From Bin75 sp965223955 (lineage in GTDB: Bacteria > Nitrospirota > Nitrospiria > Nitrospirales > UBA8639): a stretch of DNA of 64,000 nucleotides. This document shows positions 25,578 to 33,894 of the stretch, piece by piece; the stretch's first letter is position 1, and every line of letters starts with the position of its first letter. The position numbers were made by a program, and so were the translations under genes. Below the pieces are notes generated by a model. It worked only from the letters and a program-made list of their open reading frames with translations, had not been told where the DNA came from and searched no databases. The DNA is taken from positions 1,612,001-1,676,000 of the forward strand of contig OZ245029.1 in the NCBI GenBank assembly GCA_965223955.1, in the 5' to 3' direction.

Positions 25578-25944
25578 ACAACGGGTAAAGCGAGGAGATA
25601 TTTTTTGGGTCAATTTGCCGCAAAGTGAAAGTGAAGGAACGGAACAGTATAAACGACGCCCTTGCGTCATTCTTTCTTCTGATGCAATCAATGATGATGA
25701 AAGCATCAAAGGCTATGTTGTAGCCCCGCTGACAACCAACCTAGAAAAAGGAGGAAAATACTTTCGGCTTAAGTTACCAATTAAATTAAAGGGACAACCT
25801 AAGCAGCAGGAAAACGTGTTGCTTATTGAGCAGATTCGTTTTATTTCAAAAGATCGTTTGGATTCAGAACGTCTTGCTTCTCTAGACAAACTGGTCCTGG
25901 GAATGATTGAGGTAAGTCTTAAATATGTTTTATATATGGCTTAA
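25552..25944 (+). CDS. MazF/PemK-family endoribonuclease-like toxin
   Basis: About 130 residues. The MazF fold signature is clear: VKRGDIFWVNLPQSE at the N-terminus, RRPCVILSSDAINDD (strand with the conserved Arg-Pro), GYVVAPLTTNLEK, and ENVLLIEQIRFISKDRLD at the end. Family members cleave mRNA at short sites. A GGAGG directly abuts the ATG at 25552; the in-frame ATG at 25567 starts closer to the domain (MPPKQRVKRGD), so the true start is uncertain. It overlaps the upstream partner gene by 26 bp. Part of the AT-rich mini-island. Confidence 0.87.
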   Translation: MKFGPMPPKQRVKRGDIFWVNLPQSESEGTEQYKRRPCVILSSDAINDDESIKGYVVAPLTTNLEKGGKYFRLKLPIKLKGQPKQQENVLLIEQIRFISKDRLDSERLASLDKLVLGMIEVSLKYVLYMA

Positions 25945-26159
25945 TTCCGCTCTCTTTCCTGCCATCCGTTCAGCCAAAAGTGCCATTTAATCCGCCGTAT
26001 CCTGTTTACGGATATTATGCCGTTTTGCCGGAGATTCTAACTGTTCCAACATTGGGACAGTTTTCAGTCGACTTCCAGGCCAACCGTCCCAATATCTAGG
26101 GCTCAACTAACTGGATTTATCAGCCTTCAAACGCCAACAAAAATGAGGAGGTTAGTAGC
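25945..26159. other. Short gap in the island, no supported gene
   Basis: 215 bp between the toxin gene and a small gene. A pair of GGGACAGTTTTCAG/GTCCCAATATC blocks is seen, but no convincing hairpin or reading frame. Confidence 0.3.
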
Positions 26160-26366
26160 ATGAACAAATCACCGGACAAGTGTGCAGATTGCCAACTGTA
26201 CCAACTGGGAATAGACAGAGGGTTCAAACCTGAGCCTATTTTCACTCCTGCATCACAGACGTGGTATTGGAAGTTCCCAAGATTCCAGGATGACCCAAAC
26301 TACGGATTTTCGCCAATCTGTAGAATCCATCAGTCGGAAATCATTAAGGGGTTAGAAACCAAATAA
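26160..26366 (+). CDS. Small Cys-containing hypothetical protein
   Basis: 68 residues, with a very strong ribosome-binding site (GAGGAGG about nine bases before the ATG). An N-terminal CADC pair and a late CRIH could bind a metal. It has no signal peptide or membrane helix, and no family is recognised. AT-rich like the rest of the island. The stop is only 7 bp from the convergent portal fragment. Confidence 0.6.
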   Translation: MNKSPDKCADCQLYQLGIDRGFKPEPIFTPASQTWYWKFPRFQDDPNYGFSPICRIHQSEIIKGLETK

Positions 26367-26372
26367 CACCCT

Positions 26373-26795
26373 TTAGTCTTCTAAGGCCAATAACCCCGTG
26401 ACACCCGCCGCTTTCTCTACGGACATGCCACCTTCAAACAGCTTCTTGAACGACCCGGACCGGGCCGCAATATCGGCAGCAAAGGTATTCGAGAAGGAAA
26501 GGGAAACAGGGGATTCCAGTTTGTTGGAGAGTTCTTCCGACACCAAGGCCGCTAAGGGTTCGACGGACCCAAAGATAAACCGCCGCCATGATTCACGCGC
26601 CGCTTGTGCATTCTCATTGACGGCATACAGCGACGGAGGGACCCCACACGCGCCCAGGATTGCCATGCCCGCGTCGGACCGTAGCACCGCAGGGGGTTTA
26701 GGCGGGTCAGCCCCTACGCGCCGTTGTGACCAATCCGCAAGCGGAGAAGCCGCCTTGCCCTCACCCCAACCAGCAGACGTGGTTTCCGTCACCAC
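26373..26795 (-). pseudogene. Phage portal protein (HK97-type), C-terminal fragment
   Basis: 140 residues resembling the C-terminal third of HK97-family portal proteins: GACGVPPSLYAVNENAQAAR, ESWRRFIFGSVEPLAALVSE, then LSFSNTFAADIAARSGSFKK and a closing GGMSVEKAAGVTGLLALE. Complete portals have about 400 residues. The frame runs upstream only into the 45-bp attachment repeat, where it meets a stop at 26823-26825, so the gene is cut at the island border. It is GC-rich, unlike the AT-rich island genes beside it, and thus probably of another origin. Confidence 0.75.
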
Positions 26796-26799
26796 CGTT

Positions 26800-26844
26800 T
26801 TCGTAATCAGCAGGTCGGTGGTTCAATCCCACTCGCCGGCTCCA
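26800..26844 (+). repeat. Right attachment site: 45-bp copy of the tRNA-Thr 3' end
   Basis: Identical to 24596-24640 and in the same orientation. It cannot be a tRNA because the 5' half is missing. It closes a 2.2-kb integrated segment that has no integrase of its own. Confidence 0.88.
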
Positions 26845-26990
26845 ATCACGCCACACGTAAGGTAGCCTGCCCCCATGGTTTCACGGAAACAGACGACTTG
26901 CAATTTACGGAAGATATGGCATGATAAGACGACAAGCCGTTGAACGATGACCCGGTGATGCCTTGTTCATCGCACGGGAAGGAGGTCTCG

Positions 26991-27263
26991 ATGAAATTAA
27001 AGGCCGGTAATTTTGTCGTGTATCAAAAAGAGAAAATTTCGACGCATCCCAGCCCGCGAGCCGAGAACGTCTTCCCCGCGCGACACGGTGACACCTATTC
27101 TTACGTGATCAAGAAATTCTGGAAGGTGCTCCGGGTCTTTGACGATGACACCATTGAAGTCGAAACCCGTCGTGGAAAACGCCGTACCCTGGCGCCCAAC
27201 GATCATCGTCTGCGCAAAGCCGGACTTTGGCAACGATTGTTTTTCAGAGATCGTTTCTTTTGA
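26991..27263 (+). CDS. Small basic hypothetical protein
   Basis: 90 residues, with an ideal AAGGAGGT ribosome-binding site before the ATG at 26991, which rules out the upstream in-frame ATG at 26940. The sequence is rich in strands and basic residues (FVVYQKEKI, YVIKKFWKVLRVFDDDTIEV, KRRTLAPNDHRLRKA), resembling small SH3-like or KOW-like barrels that bind nucleic acid. I do not recognise a family. Just outside the tRNA-Thr island. Confidence 0.65.
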   Translation: MKLKAGNFVVYQKEKISTHPSPRAENVFPARHGDTYSYVIKKFWKVLRVFDDDTIEVETRRGKRRTLAPNDHRLRKAGLWQRLFFRDRFF

Positions 27264-27285
27264 AGAACGTGCCTTCGTGCCGTGG

Positions 27286-27534
27286 TTACGAGTTCTTTTT
27301 GCCGTGACCCAAGGCAACACACAAGGCGCCTCCGACAAAAACTCCAACCACAAACACCATACTGAAAGCCAAGCCTGTTTGCACGTCAGCCCAGTTACGC
27401 AGCAGGTTGGTTAACAGTGGAGACGGAGGGATATTGACGTGCCCCTCCCAGCCCAGGGCTTCATCAATGGAGGGATGTTCCGGTGATGGGTGATGTCCGA
27501 TATCATTCATCGGTCCTGAAGAAAAAGCCGTCAT
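27286..27534 (-). CDS. Small single-pass membrane protein, hypothetical
   Basis: 82 residues: a polar N-terminal half with several His and Pro, then one helix (LAFSMVFVVGVFVGGALCVAL) and a basic end (GHGKKNS). A GGAG lies about nine bases before the ATG. Convergent with the preceding gene. No family recognised; the reading frame is short and could be chance. Confidence 0.45.
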   Translation of the reverse strand: MTAFSSGPMNDIGHHPSPEHPSIDEALGWEGHVNIPPSPLLTNLLRNWADVQTGLAFSMVFVVGVFVGGALCVALGHGKKNS

Positions 27535-27599
27535 AATACGCGCTCCATTATGGCTAGGGGCATCCGTTAAAAAATTTCGCCAGTATGGTGTCAGTCTCC

Positions 27600-28440
27600 C
27601 GGGTCCGTGTCAAGGCCTTGCCCTGAACCCTCACCCCTCCCTCTCCCGCCAGGGGCGAGGGGTAACGAAAATGTCCTCTCCCTTGATGGGAGAGGATAAA
27701 GGTGAGGGTGGTGAGTCCCGTCGTCTTGTCGTAGGCCTGTGTCTGTTTGACGAGATCAGCCCATGTCGGATTACGCGAGGCTAATCCGACCTACTCGCTG
27801 CATCATTGTCTGGAACTGTTTTTCCCCTTCTGTCATCCCCGACAATCTCCCCCTTCTGTCATTCCGAGCGAAGCGCCTGTCCTGAGTCTGTCGAAGGAAG
27901 GAATCTCTCACTCAACCACCGAACGCGAGGAAAAGCAGATAGTTCCTTCGCTTCGCTCAGGACAAGCGCTTCGCTCAGGATGACAATGCTGGTGCGTTGT
28001 GCAGGATGACAGGAGGGGGGGCCGCGAGGATGACAATGCTGGTGCGTTGTGCGGGATTGTAAAGGTTCAGTCATTCGTTGACAGAATGAAGGGTGACTCC
28101 AAGAGGACAACTCGGAAAGAAGGGCCAGCTTGTTCCTGAGGACTCCCTGCGCCTCTTCTTCTCGTGGCTTCGTCTCTGGCGACGCGGTCGTTCGGCGGGT
28201 GGGTGTCGTCAGCGATGAACCCCCCTGGCCCCCCTTATCAGGGGGGCTCTAAGCAGTCCCCCTGATAAGGGGGATTGAGGGGGTTGTCTTACAAAGGAGG
28301 GGAAAGACGGGGCAGAAATTGTCAACGAATGACTGAACACATACAAGGATGACAGATTAGGCGGTCTTGTTTCATCAATGACGTCCCGGCCGAAGTCGTG
28401 AGAACCGGTGGGGCATTCGTGCAATCATGGTCGCGGCACC
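27600..28440. repeat. Repeat-filled intergenic block
   Basis: Contains the CCTCTCCC/GGGAGAGG type element (27630-27715, again at 38655-38735), an R1 palindrome (27765-27790), an R3 copy (about 27856-27985), R2 at about 28068-28094 and, inverted, 28318-28345, and an inverted R5 (about 28175-28300) carrying the same GTGGGTGTCGTCAGCGATGA border as elsewhere. No supported gene. Confidence 0.78.
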
Positions 28441-28455
28441 GGTTCCCGGCGGGGG

Positions 28456-28755
28456 TCAGTCGGAATACGGCGTCTGGTGCCGCGGTGGAGGGGAGACATC
28501 GGATAGTTGGTCTCCCTCCAATTCCATCACCCGTTTATTGAGTTCCGCAATTTCCTGTGACTTCCGAATGCGGGCCGGCATGGAAGCCAGGATATGAATC
28601 ACGATACCCAGGCAAAGGGTGGTCAGTAAAACCAGGACGAGTGACCCTTCGAACGCCCACCCGAAAAATTGGATGGAAACCGTTTGATCGTTCTGGAGAG
28701 AAAAGGCAACGGTCAAAAAAACGATGACAAGGATCGCAATTAATGAAAAGGGCAT
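28456..28755 (-). CDS. LapA-domain (DUF1049) membrane protein
   Basis: 99 residues with the typical layout: N-terminal helix (FSLIAILVIVFLTVAFSLQN), the conserved NDQTVSIQFFGWAFEGSLVL, a second helix (LVLVLLTTLCLGIVIHIL), then a charged coiled-coil region (RIRKSQEIAELNKRVMELEGD). In Enterobacteria LapA takes part in lipopolysaccharide assembly control with LapB; no lapB is near here. Transcribed away from purH. Confidence 0.8.
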   Translation of the reverse strand: MPFSLIAILVIVFLTVAFSLQNDQTVSIQFFGWAFEGSLVLVLLTTLCLGIVIHILASMPARIRKSQEIAELNKRVMELEGDQLSDVSPPPRHQTPYSD

Positions 28756-29005
28756 TGGTCAACACCCGGGGCCGTATCGATGAGTTCCTCTAGTATATAA
28801 CGAATCTGCCGTTTACGTACACCCCGAGGCGCAAGACCGGGGAACCCGGATTTCAGGATCAACGGAGCCGTTCTGCCCGGGCCGCCACGGTTATATCAGG
28901 TTCCCGGAAGTTTCGTTGAAGCTGATGCGACGCATTTGGTAGGCTTGATCTCTACGTTCTTTTTTCCTTTCACTCACTGTCGAATTGACCATCGAGGGGC
29001 GAACA

Positions 29006-30562
29006 ATGGGCAAGTTGAACCATGCGTTGATCAGTGTGTCTGACAAGACGGGTGTCGTGGAGTTCGCCAGGGGACTGGTCGAACTTGGGGCCACCATTCT
29101 GTCCACGGGAGGCACGGCCAATGCCATACGCACGGCCGGAGTGCCGGTCACGGAAGTCTCTTCGCATACCGGGTCGCCGGAGATTCTGGGCGGGCGGGTC
29201 AAAACCCTGCATCCCAAAATTCACGGGGGCGTGTTGGGCCGGCGGGGGCGAGCCGAGGACGTCCGGCAAATGCAGGAGCAGGGCATCGTGCCCATCGACG
29301 TGGTGGTCGTCAACCTCTACCCGTTCGAATCGACCATTGCCAAACCGGAATGTACCTTCGAAGATGCCATTGAAAATATCGATATTGGAGGCCCTTCCAT
29401 GCTCCGGTCGGCTGCAAAGAACCATCAGGACGTCGTCGTGGTAGTCGATCCTGGCGACTATGGTCGTGTGCTGGAGGCATTGCAGTCAGGGTCGGTCCCT
29501 TTGGCGCTTCGTCGTGAATTAGCCCAAAAGGTGTTTCAACACACCTCACGGTATGATGGTCTTATTGCGAATTATCTGGGCCGGCCGGCTGACGACGGCA
29601 CCGCCGACAAATTTCCGGCAGGCTTGTCTCTGACGTATGAACGGGCCGAAATCCTGCGATACGGCGAAAACCCTCATCAGGAAGGAGCGTTTTATCGAGA
29701 AATCGGCAGTACGGAACCTTCGATCTCCCTCGGCAGCCAACTGCATGGCAAGGCCATGTCCTATAACAATTATCTGGACGCCAACTCGGCGCTGGAGTTG
29801 GCGAAAGAATTCGCCGGCGTGGCCGTGGTCATCATCAAACACAATAATCCCTGTGGAGTGGCCCTTGGGGCGACGCCGGTCGAAGCCTATGGAAAAGCCA
29901 GGGAAACCGACCCGGTCTCTGCCTTCGGAGGAGTGATTGCCTGCAACCGGCCCGTGGACCTGGCCATGGCCCGGGAAGTGACGTCAACGTTTGTCGAAGT
30001 CCTGATCGCGCCTGCCTTTACCGACGATGCCCTGGCTGAGTTGCAACGGAAAAAGGACCTGCGGTTGTTGACGGTGGGTTCGCTCGAAAGCCGGACCCGT
30101 GAGGGCTATGATCTGAAAAAACTCGTTGGAGGATTGATCGTACAGGATCGTGACCTGGGTGCCCTGGCGGATGTAAAAACCTTGACGGTGCCGACCAAGC
30201 GAAAACCCACGGAGGACGAATACGCGGCTTGCGCCTTTGCGTGGAAGGTGTGCAAACACGTGAAGTCCAACGCCATTGTGTTTGCCAATGCCACACAGAC
30301 CGTGGGCGTCGGGGCCGGCCAGATGAGTCGTGTCGATTCCGTCAAATTGGCCGAGATGAAGGCCAATCTGCCGCTCAAGGGCTGCGTCATGGCCTCGGAC
30401 GCCTTCTTTCCGTTCCGGGACGGGCTCGATGCGGCCGCCCAGGCAGGCATAACGGCAGTCATCCAACCGGGAGGCAGTATCCGGGACGAAGAGGTGGTCA
30501 AAGCGGCCGATGAACAGAATTTGGCGATGATGATGACGGGCATGCGGCATTTCCGGCATTGA
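29006..30562 (+). CDS. purH: Bifunctional AICAR transformylase / IMP cyclohydrolase (PurH)
   Basis: 518 residues from the ATG at 29006, with GAGGGG upstream; a TTG at 28985 would add seven residues. The N-terminal MGS-like IMP cyclohydrolase domain starts NHALISVSDKTGVVEFA and contains GGRVKTLHPKIHGG. The C-terminal AICAR formyltransferase domain has the catalytic Lys278/His279 in IIKHNNPCGVA, and SDAFFPFRDGLD, near the conserved end (MRHFRH). It carries out the last two steps of purine synthesis. purD follows 35 bp downstream on the same strand. Confidence 0.97.
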   Translation: MGKLNHALISVSDKTGVVEFARGLVELGATILSTGGTANAIRTAGVPVTEVSSHTGSPEILGGRVKTLHPKIHGGVLGRRGRAEDVRQMQEQGIVPIDVVVVNLYPFESTIAKPECTFEDAIENIDIGGPSMLRSAAKNHQDVVVVVDPGDYGRVLEALQSGSVPLALRRELAQKVFQHTSRYDGLIANYLGRPADDGTADKFPAGLSLTYERAEILRYGENPHQEGAFYREIGSTEPSISLGSQLHGKAMSYNNYLDANSALELAKEFAGVAVVIIKHNNPCGVALGATPVEAYGKARETDPVSAFGGVIACNRPVDLAMAREVTSTFVEVLIAPAFTDDALAELQRKKDLRLLTVGSLESRTREGYDLKKLVGGLIVQDRDLGALADVKTLTVPTKRKPTEDEYAACAFAWKVCKHVKSNAIVFANATQTVGVGAGQMSRVDSVKLAEMKANLPLKGCVMASDAFFPFRDGLDAAAQAGITAVIQPGGSIRDEEVVKAADEQNLAMMMTGMRHFRH

Positions 30563-30597
30563 GTTCCTTGAGACGTACTTCACGATCGTTGAACCCT

Positions 30598-31866
30598 ATG
30601 AAGATCCTGGTTATCGGCAGTGGCGGGCGCGAGCATGCCTTGGTCTGGAAACTCGCCTCGAGCCCTCGTGTGAGCAAGCTCTACTGCGCTCCCGGGAACG
30701 CGGGAATCAGCCAACTGGCCACGTGTGTGCCTATTTCGGTGACGGATCTGGCCGGCCTGAAAACGTTCGCTGAAGAAAAAGCCGTCGATCTCACCGTGGT
30801 CGGCCCTGAAGCGCCATTGGCACTGGGCATCGCGGATCTGTTTCGACAAAGCAAACTCAAGGTCTTCGGCCCCACCAAAAACGCCGCCAAGATTGAATCC
30901 AGTAAAGCGTTTGCCAAGAACCTGATGATGCGCCAACGGATTCAGACGGCGAATGCGAGTACATTCGACAGCGTCCGGCCCGCGCTCACGTACCTGGAAC
31001 GCTGCTCACTCCCCATCGTGGTCAAAGCGGATGGGTTGGCCCAGGGCAAAGGCGTGGTGGTGGCCCGAACTGCGCAGGACGCCAGGGACGCGGTCGTCAA
31101 CATGCTCGAGCATCGAGCCTTCGGCGACGCCGGCAAGCGGGTGGTCATCGAAGAATATCTGGAAGGGGAGGAGCTGACCCTGATGGCGTTTGCCGATGGG
31201 AAAAACGTGGTGCCCATGCTGGCCGCGCAGGATCATAAGCGGCTGGGGGAAGGTGATACGGGCCCCAATACCGGGGGCATGGGGGCCTACGCGCCGGCAC
31301 CGTTAGCCACGCCGGCGTTACGCTATGCGATCATGCGAGACGTGTTGCACCCCGCGATCGAAGGGCTGTCGCGCGTGGGCAGTCCGTTTTTTGGGGTCTT
31401 GTACGTGGGAATCATGGTCAAGGACGGGACGCCCTACGTCCTGGAATTCAATGCGCGGTTTGGCGACCCCGAGACGCAAGTGGTGTTGCCGTTATTGAAA
31501 ACGGATCTCGCCGACGTCCTGGAAGCGGTGGTGGAACATCGTTTGGATCAGATCCATCTCGAATGGGCCGAAGAGTCGGCGGTATGTGTCGTCCTGGCTT
31601 CGGACGGATACCCGGGCAAGTATACGACCGGCCTGCCGATCACCGGCCTCCAGGCCGCTTCCGGCCAGGACCGGACCGTGGTGTTTCACGCCGGGACGGC
31701 CTGGAACGGCCAGGACGTCATGACGGCCGGAGGCCGGGTGTTAGGGGTGACGGCCTGGGGGTCTTCTCTCAGAGCGGCGCATGACCGGGCCTATGAAGCG
31801 GGCAGGAACATCACGTTTGAAGGGCAATATTTCCGACCCGATATTGCCGGACGAGTGTTGACATAA
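30598..31866 (+). CDS. purD: Phosphoribosylamine-glycine ligase (GARS, PurD)
   Basis: 422 residues from the ATG at 30598, giving the family start MKILVIGSGGREHAL; an upstream TTG would overlap purH. ATP-grasp enzyme that joins phosphoribosylamine and glycine. Visible are VVGPEAPLALGIAD, the ATP-grasp lysine region VVKADGLAQGKGVVVA, LEGEELTLMAFADG, DTGPNTGGMGAY, and the metal-binding EFNARFGDPETQ. In an operon with purH and probably the following tsaC-like gene (28 bp gap). Confidence 0.97.
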   Translation: MKILVIGSGGREHALVWKLASSPRVSKLYCAPGNAGISQLATCVPISVTDLAGLKTFAEEKAVDLTVVGPEAPLALGIADLFRQSKLKVFGPTKNAAKIESSKAFAKNLMMRQRIQTANASTFDSVRPALTYLERCSLPIVVKADGLAQGKGVVVARTAQDARDAVVNMLEHRAFGDAGKRVVIEEYLEGEELTLMAFADGKNVVPMLAAQDHKRLGEGDTGPNTGGMGAYAPAPLATPALRYAIMRDVLHPAIEGLSRVGSPFFGVLYVGIMVKDGTPYVLEFNARFGDPETQVVLPLLKTDLADVLEAVVEHRLDQIHLEWAEESAVCVVLASDGYPGKYTTGLPITGLQAASGQDRTVVFHAGTAWNGQDVMTAGGRVLGVTAWGSSLRAAHDRAYEAGRNITFEGQYFRPDIAGRVLT

Positions 31867-31893
31867 GAAATCTCTCATTCGAGTAAAACGCTC

Positions 31894-32556
31894 GTGGCCA
31901 GGATCCTTCCAATCCCTTCCGATCCGCCTCCATCCTTTTTTGTCCCGATTGTGGACCTCGTTCGTCGTGGCGGCTTGCTTGCCGTCGGCACGGAAAGCTC
32001 GTATGCGTTGGCCGCATCGGTATCGGTTTCTCATGCCCTGGACCGGGTTATCAGGTCTAAAAAGCGGCCTTCCGGGAAACCCCTGCTCGTGCTGATTGGG
32101 GAACGGAGCCAGCTCGATTCCCTGGCCGGGACCATTCCATCCTGGGTCCACACGATAGTCAACGAATTCTGGCCAGGGCCGTTGACCGTGATTGTTCCCG
32201 CGCAGCCCGAGGTTTCTCCCGTGTTGACGGCCGGGACCGGGACCATCGGAATTCGAGAACCCGCGCCGGCGTTCTTGCGGTCCCTGTTACGACACACGGG
32301 TCCGTTAACCGGAACGAGTGCCAATCGATCCGGGCACGTTCCCTGCTTGACCGCCGAAGAGGTGGACGCCTCATTGGGTCATGACGTCGATCTGATACTG
32401 GATGCCGGACCGTGTCCGGGAAATCCACCTTCCACCCTGTTGAGCGTGGTGGATGAACCGACCATCCTCCGTGCAGGACCCGTTTCCGCCGAGGAGATTC
32501 AACGGGTGTTGTCGAAAATTGGGCTTGAAGGTATCGAATTGCTTCAGAAACCGTAG
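31894..32556 (+). CDS. Sua5/YciO/YrdC-family threonylcarbamoyl-AMP synthase-like protein
   Basis: 220 residues from a GTG. The YrdC fold signature is present: GGLLAVGTESSYALAA, the RNA-binding KxRP motif in RSKKRPSGKPLLVLIG, FWPGPLTVIVPA, GTIGIREPAP and TGTSANRSG. Such enzymes make threonylcarbamoyl-AMP for the t6A modification of ANN-decoding tRNAs. The single-domain length corresponds to TsaC rather than Sua5. It lies 28 bp after purD. A genome may carry more than one YrdC paralogue, so the tsaC symbol is not assigned. Confidence 0.88.
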   Translation: MARILPIPSDPPPSFFVPIVDLVRRGGLLAVGTESSYALAASVSVSHALDRVIRSKKRPSGKPLLVLIGERSQLDSLAGTIPSWVHTIVNEFWPGPLTVIVPAQPEVSPVLTAGTGTIGIREPAPAFLRSLLRHTGPLTGTSANRSGHVPCLTAEEVDASLGHDVDLILDAGPCPGNPPSTLLSVVDEPTILRAGPVSAEEIQRVLSKIGLEGIELLQKP

Positions 32557-32589
32557 GGCTTTCATGGTGCCGGTTTCAGATTTGAATGT

Positions 32590-32720
32590 TCCTCCCCTGA
32601 TAAAGGAGGAGAACCAGGAAGAGCCTTCTTTGCCTCCCCTGATAAAGGAGGGGAACCAGGAAGGGCCTTCTTTTCCTCCCCTTTGTAAGGGGAGGGCAGG
32701 GTGGGGTAGAGGGTTTTCTA
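32590..32720. repeat. Short direct repeats of R5-like type
   Basis: CCTCCCCTGATAAAGGAGG recurs three times with about 47-bp spacing, each followed by GAACCAGGAAG, the last leading into CCCCTTTGTAAGGGGAGGG. Each unit is palindromic. The same CCCTTTGTAAGGGGAGGG motif is found at 37.7 and 63.4 kb. Confidence 0.75.
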
Positions 32721-32862
32721 AGAATCGGGACGCGGCAAGCTACATGAATTCACTCGGCTTCTTGTTCCCGTCAAGGGACTGCCGTAGAATAAAGCATGTC
32801 CTGAGCTTGTCGAAGGGAAAGGAACGTGGAACGTAAGTGCAGCGCTCAGTGGAGAGCCGACA

Positions 32863-33894
32863 ATGATTGACCTGCGAAGCGATACCGTCACCAAACCGAC
32901 TCCGGGCATGAGGGAAGCCATGGCTCAGGCCGAGGTCGGCGATGACGTGTATGGGGAAGATCCAACGGTCAATGCCCTGGAAGCCAAGGCGGCGCGATTG
33001 TTGGGAAAAGACGCGGCCCTGTTCGTGCCCACCGGGGTGATGGCGAATCAACTGTGCCTTCGTCTCCATACCCGTCCGGGCGACGAGGTGCTCGTGGAAG
33101 GCACGGCCCATATTATTCGTTATGAAGGCGGCTCGGCCTCCGCCTTGTCGCAAATCCAATTATGCTGCGTGAAAGGAGACCGGGGGCTGTTGACGGCGGA
33201 CCGTGTTCTGGCGGCCATTCGGCCGAAGGATATTCATAATCCTCCGACGACCCTGCTGTGCCTGGAACAAACGCATAATTTTGGAGGGGGCTCGGTCTAT
33301 CCCCTGTCCACGATCCGGGAGATCACGAAGTTGGCGGGAGACCAGGGCCTGGCGTTGCATTTGGACGGCGCACGATTGTTCAATGCGGCAATGGCCTCCG
33401 GGGTACCCGCCGCCGAGTATGCGCAGCCGTTCGATACCGTGTCGTTCTGTCTGTCCAAGGGGTTGGGGGCTCCGGTCGGCTCATTGATCACATCGACCAA
33501 AGATCGGATTACCAGGCTCCGGCGCTTGCGAAAAATGTTCGGTGGCGGCATGCGGCAAGCGGGCATTCTCGCTGCTGCGGGCATCTATGCCTTGGAGCAC
33601 CACGTCACCCGGCTGCAAGAAGACCACGACAACGCCAAAAGTTTCGCACTGCAACTGCAACAGATCCCGACGGTGTACGTGGACCCCGACCGCGTCGAGA
33701 CGAACATTGTCGTGTTCGAAGTCGTGCGAAGCGAGCACTCGACACAAGAACTCCTGCAAGCGTTCAAGGAAGCCGGGGTCCTGTTGAATGCCATCGGCGA
33801 TCACCTGTTTCGAGCGGTGACACATTTGGACGTGTCGAATACCGACGTAGAACAGGCAACGCACAAGATCGGCAAAGTCCTGGCAGCCGCATAA
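32863..33894 (+). CDS. ltaE: Low-specificity L-threonine aldolase
   Basis: 343 residues; a PLP enzyme that splits threonine or allo-threonine into glycine and acetaldehyde. The start MIDLRSDTVTKPTPGMREAM and the following VGDDVYGEDPTV are diagnostic. The PLP lysine is Lys199 in FCLSKGLGAPVGS, the Asp of LHLDGARLFNA binds the pyridine nitrogen, and KMFGGGMRQAG is the family glycine block. The glycine product could feed PurD upstream, though a repeat block separates the two. Confidence 0.94.
   Translation: MIDLRSDTVTKPTPGMREAMAQAEVGDDVYGEDPTVNALEAKAARLLGKDAALFVPTGVMANQLCLRLHTRPGDEVLVEGTAHIIRYEGGSASALSQIQLCCVKGDRGLLTADRVLAAIRPKDIHNPPTTLLCLEQTHNFGGGSVYPLSTIREITKLAGDQGLALHLDGARLFNAAMASGVPAAEYAQPFDTVSFCLSKGLGAPVGSLITSTKDRITRLRRLRKMFGGGMRQAGILAAAGIYALEHHVTRLQEDHDNAKSFALQLQQIPTVYVDPDRVETNIVVFEVVRSEHSTQELLQAFKEAGVLLNAIGDHLFRAVTHLDVSNTDVEQATHKIGKVLAAA

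Noticed and set aside
26800..26844. Second tRNA-Thr gene
   Set aside because: Only the 3' 45 bases are present; the 5' acceptor and D-arm are missing.
28209..28424. Minus-strand 71-codon frame near 28.3 kb
   Set aside because: It consists entirely of R5 and R2 repeat sequence.
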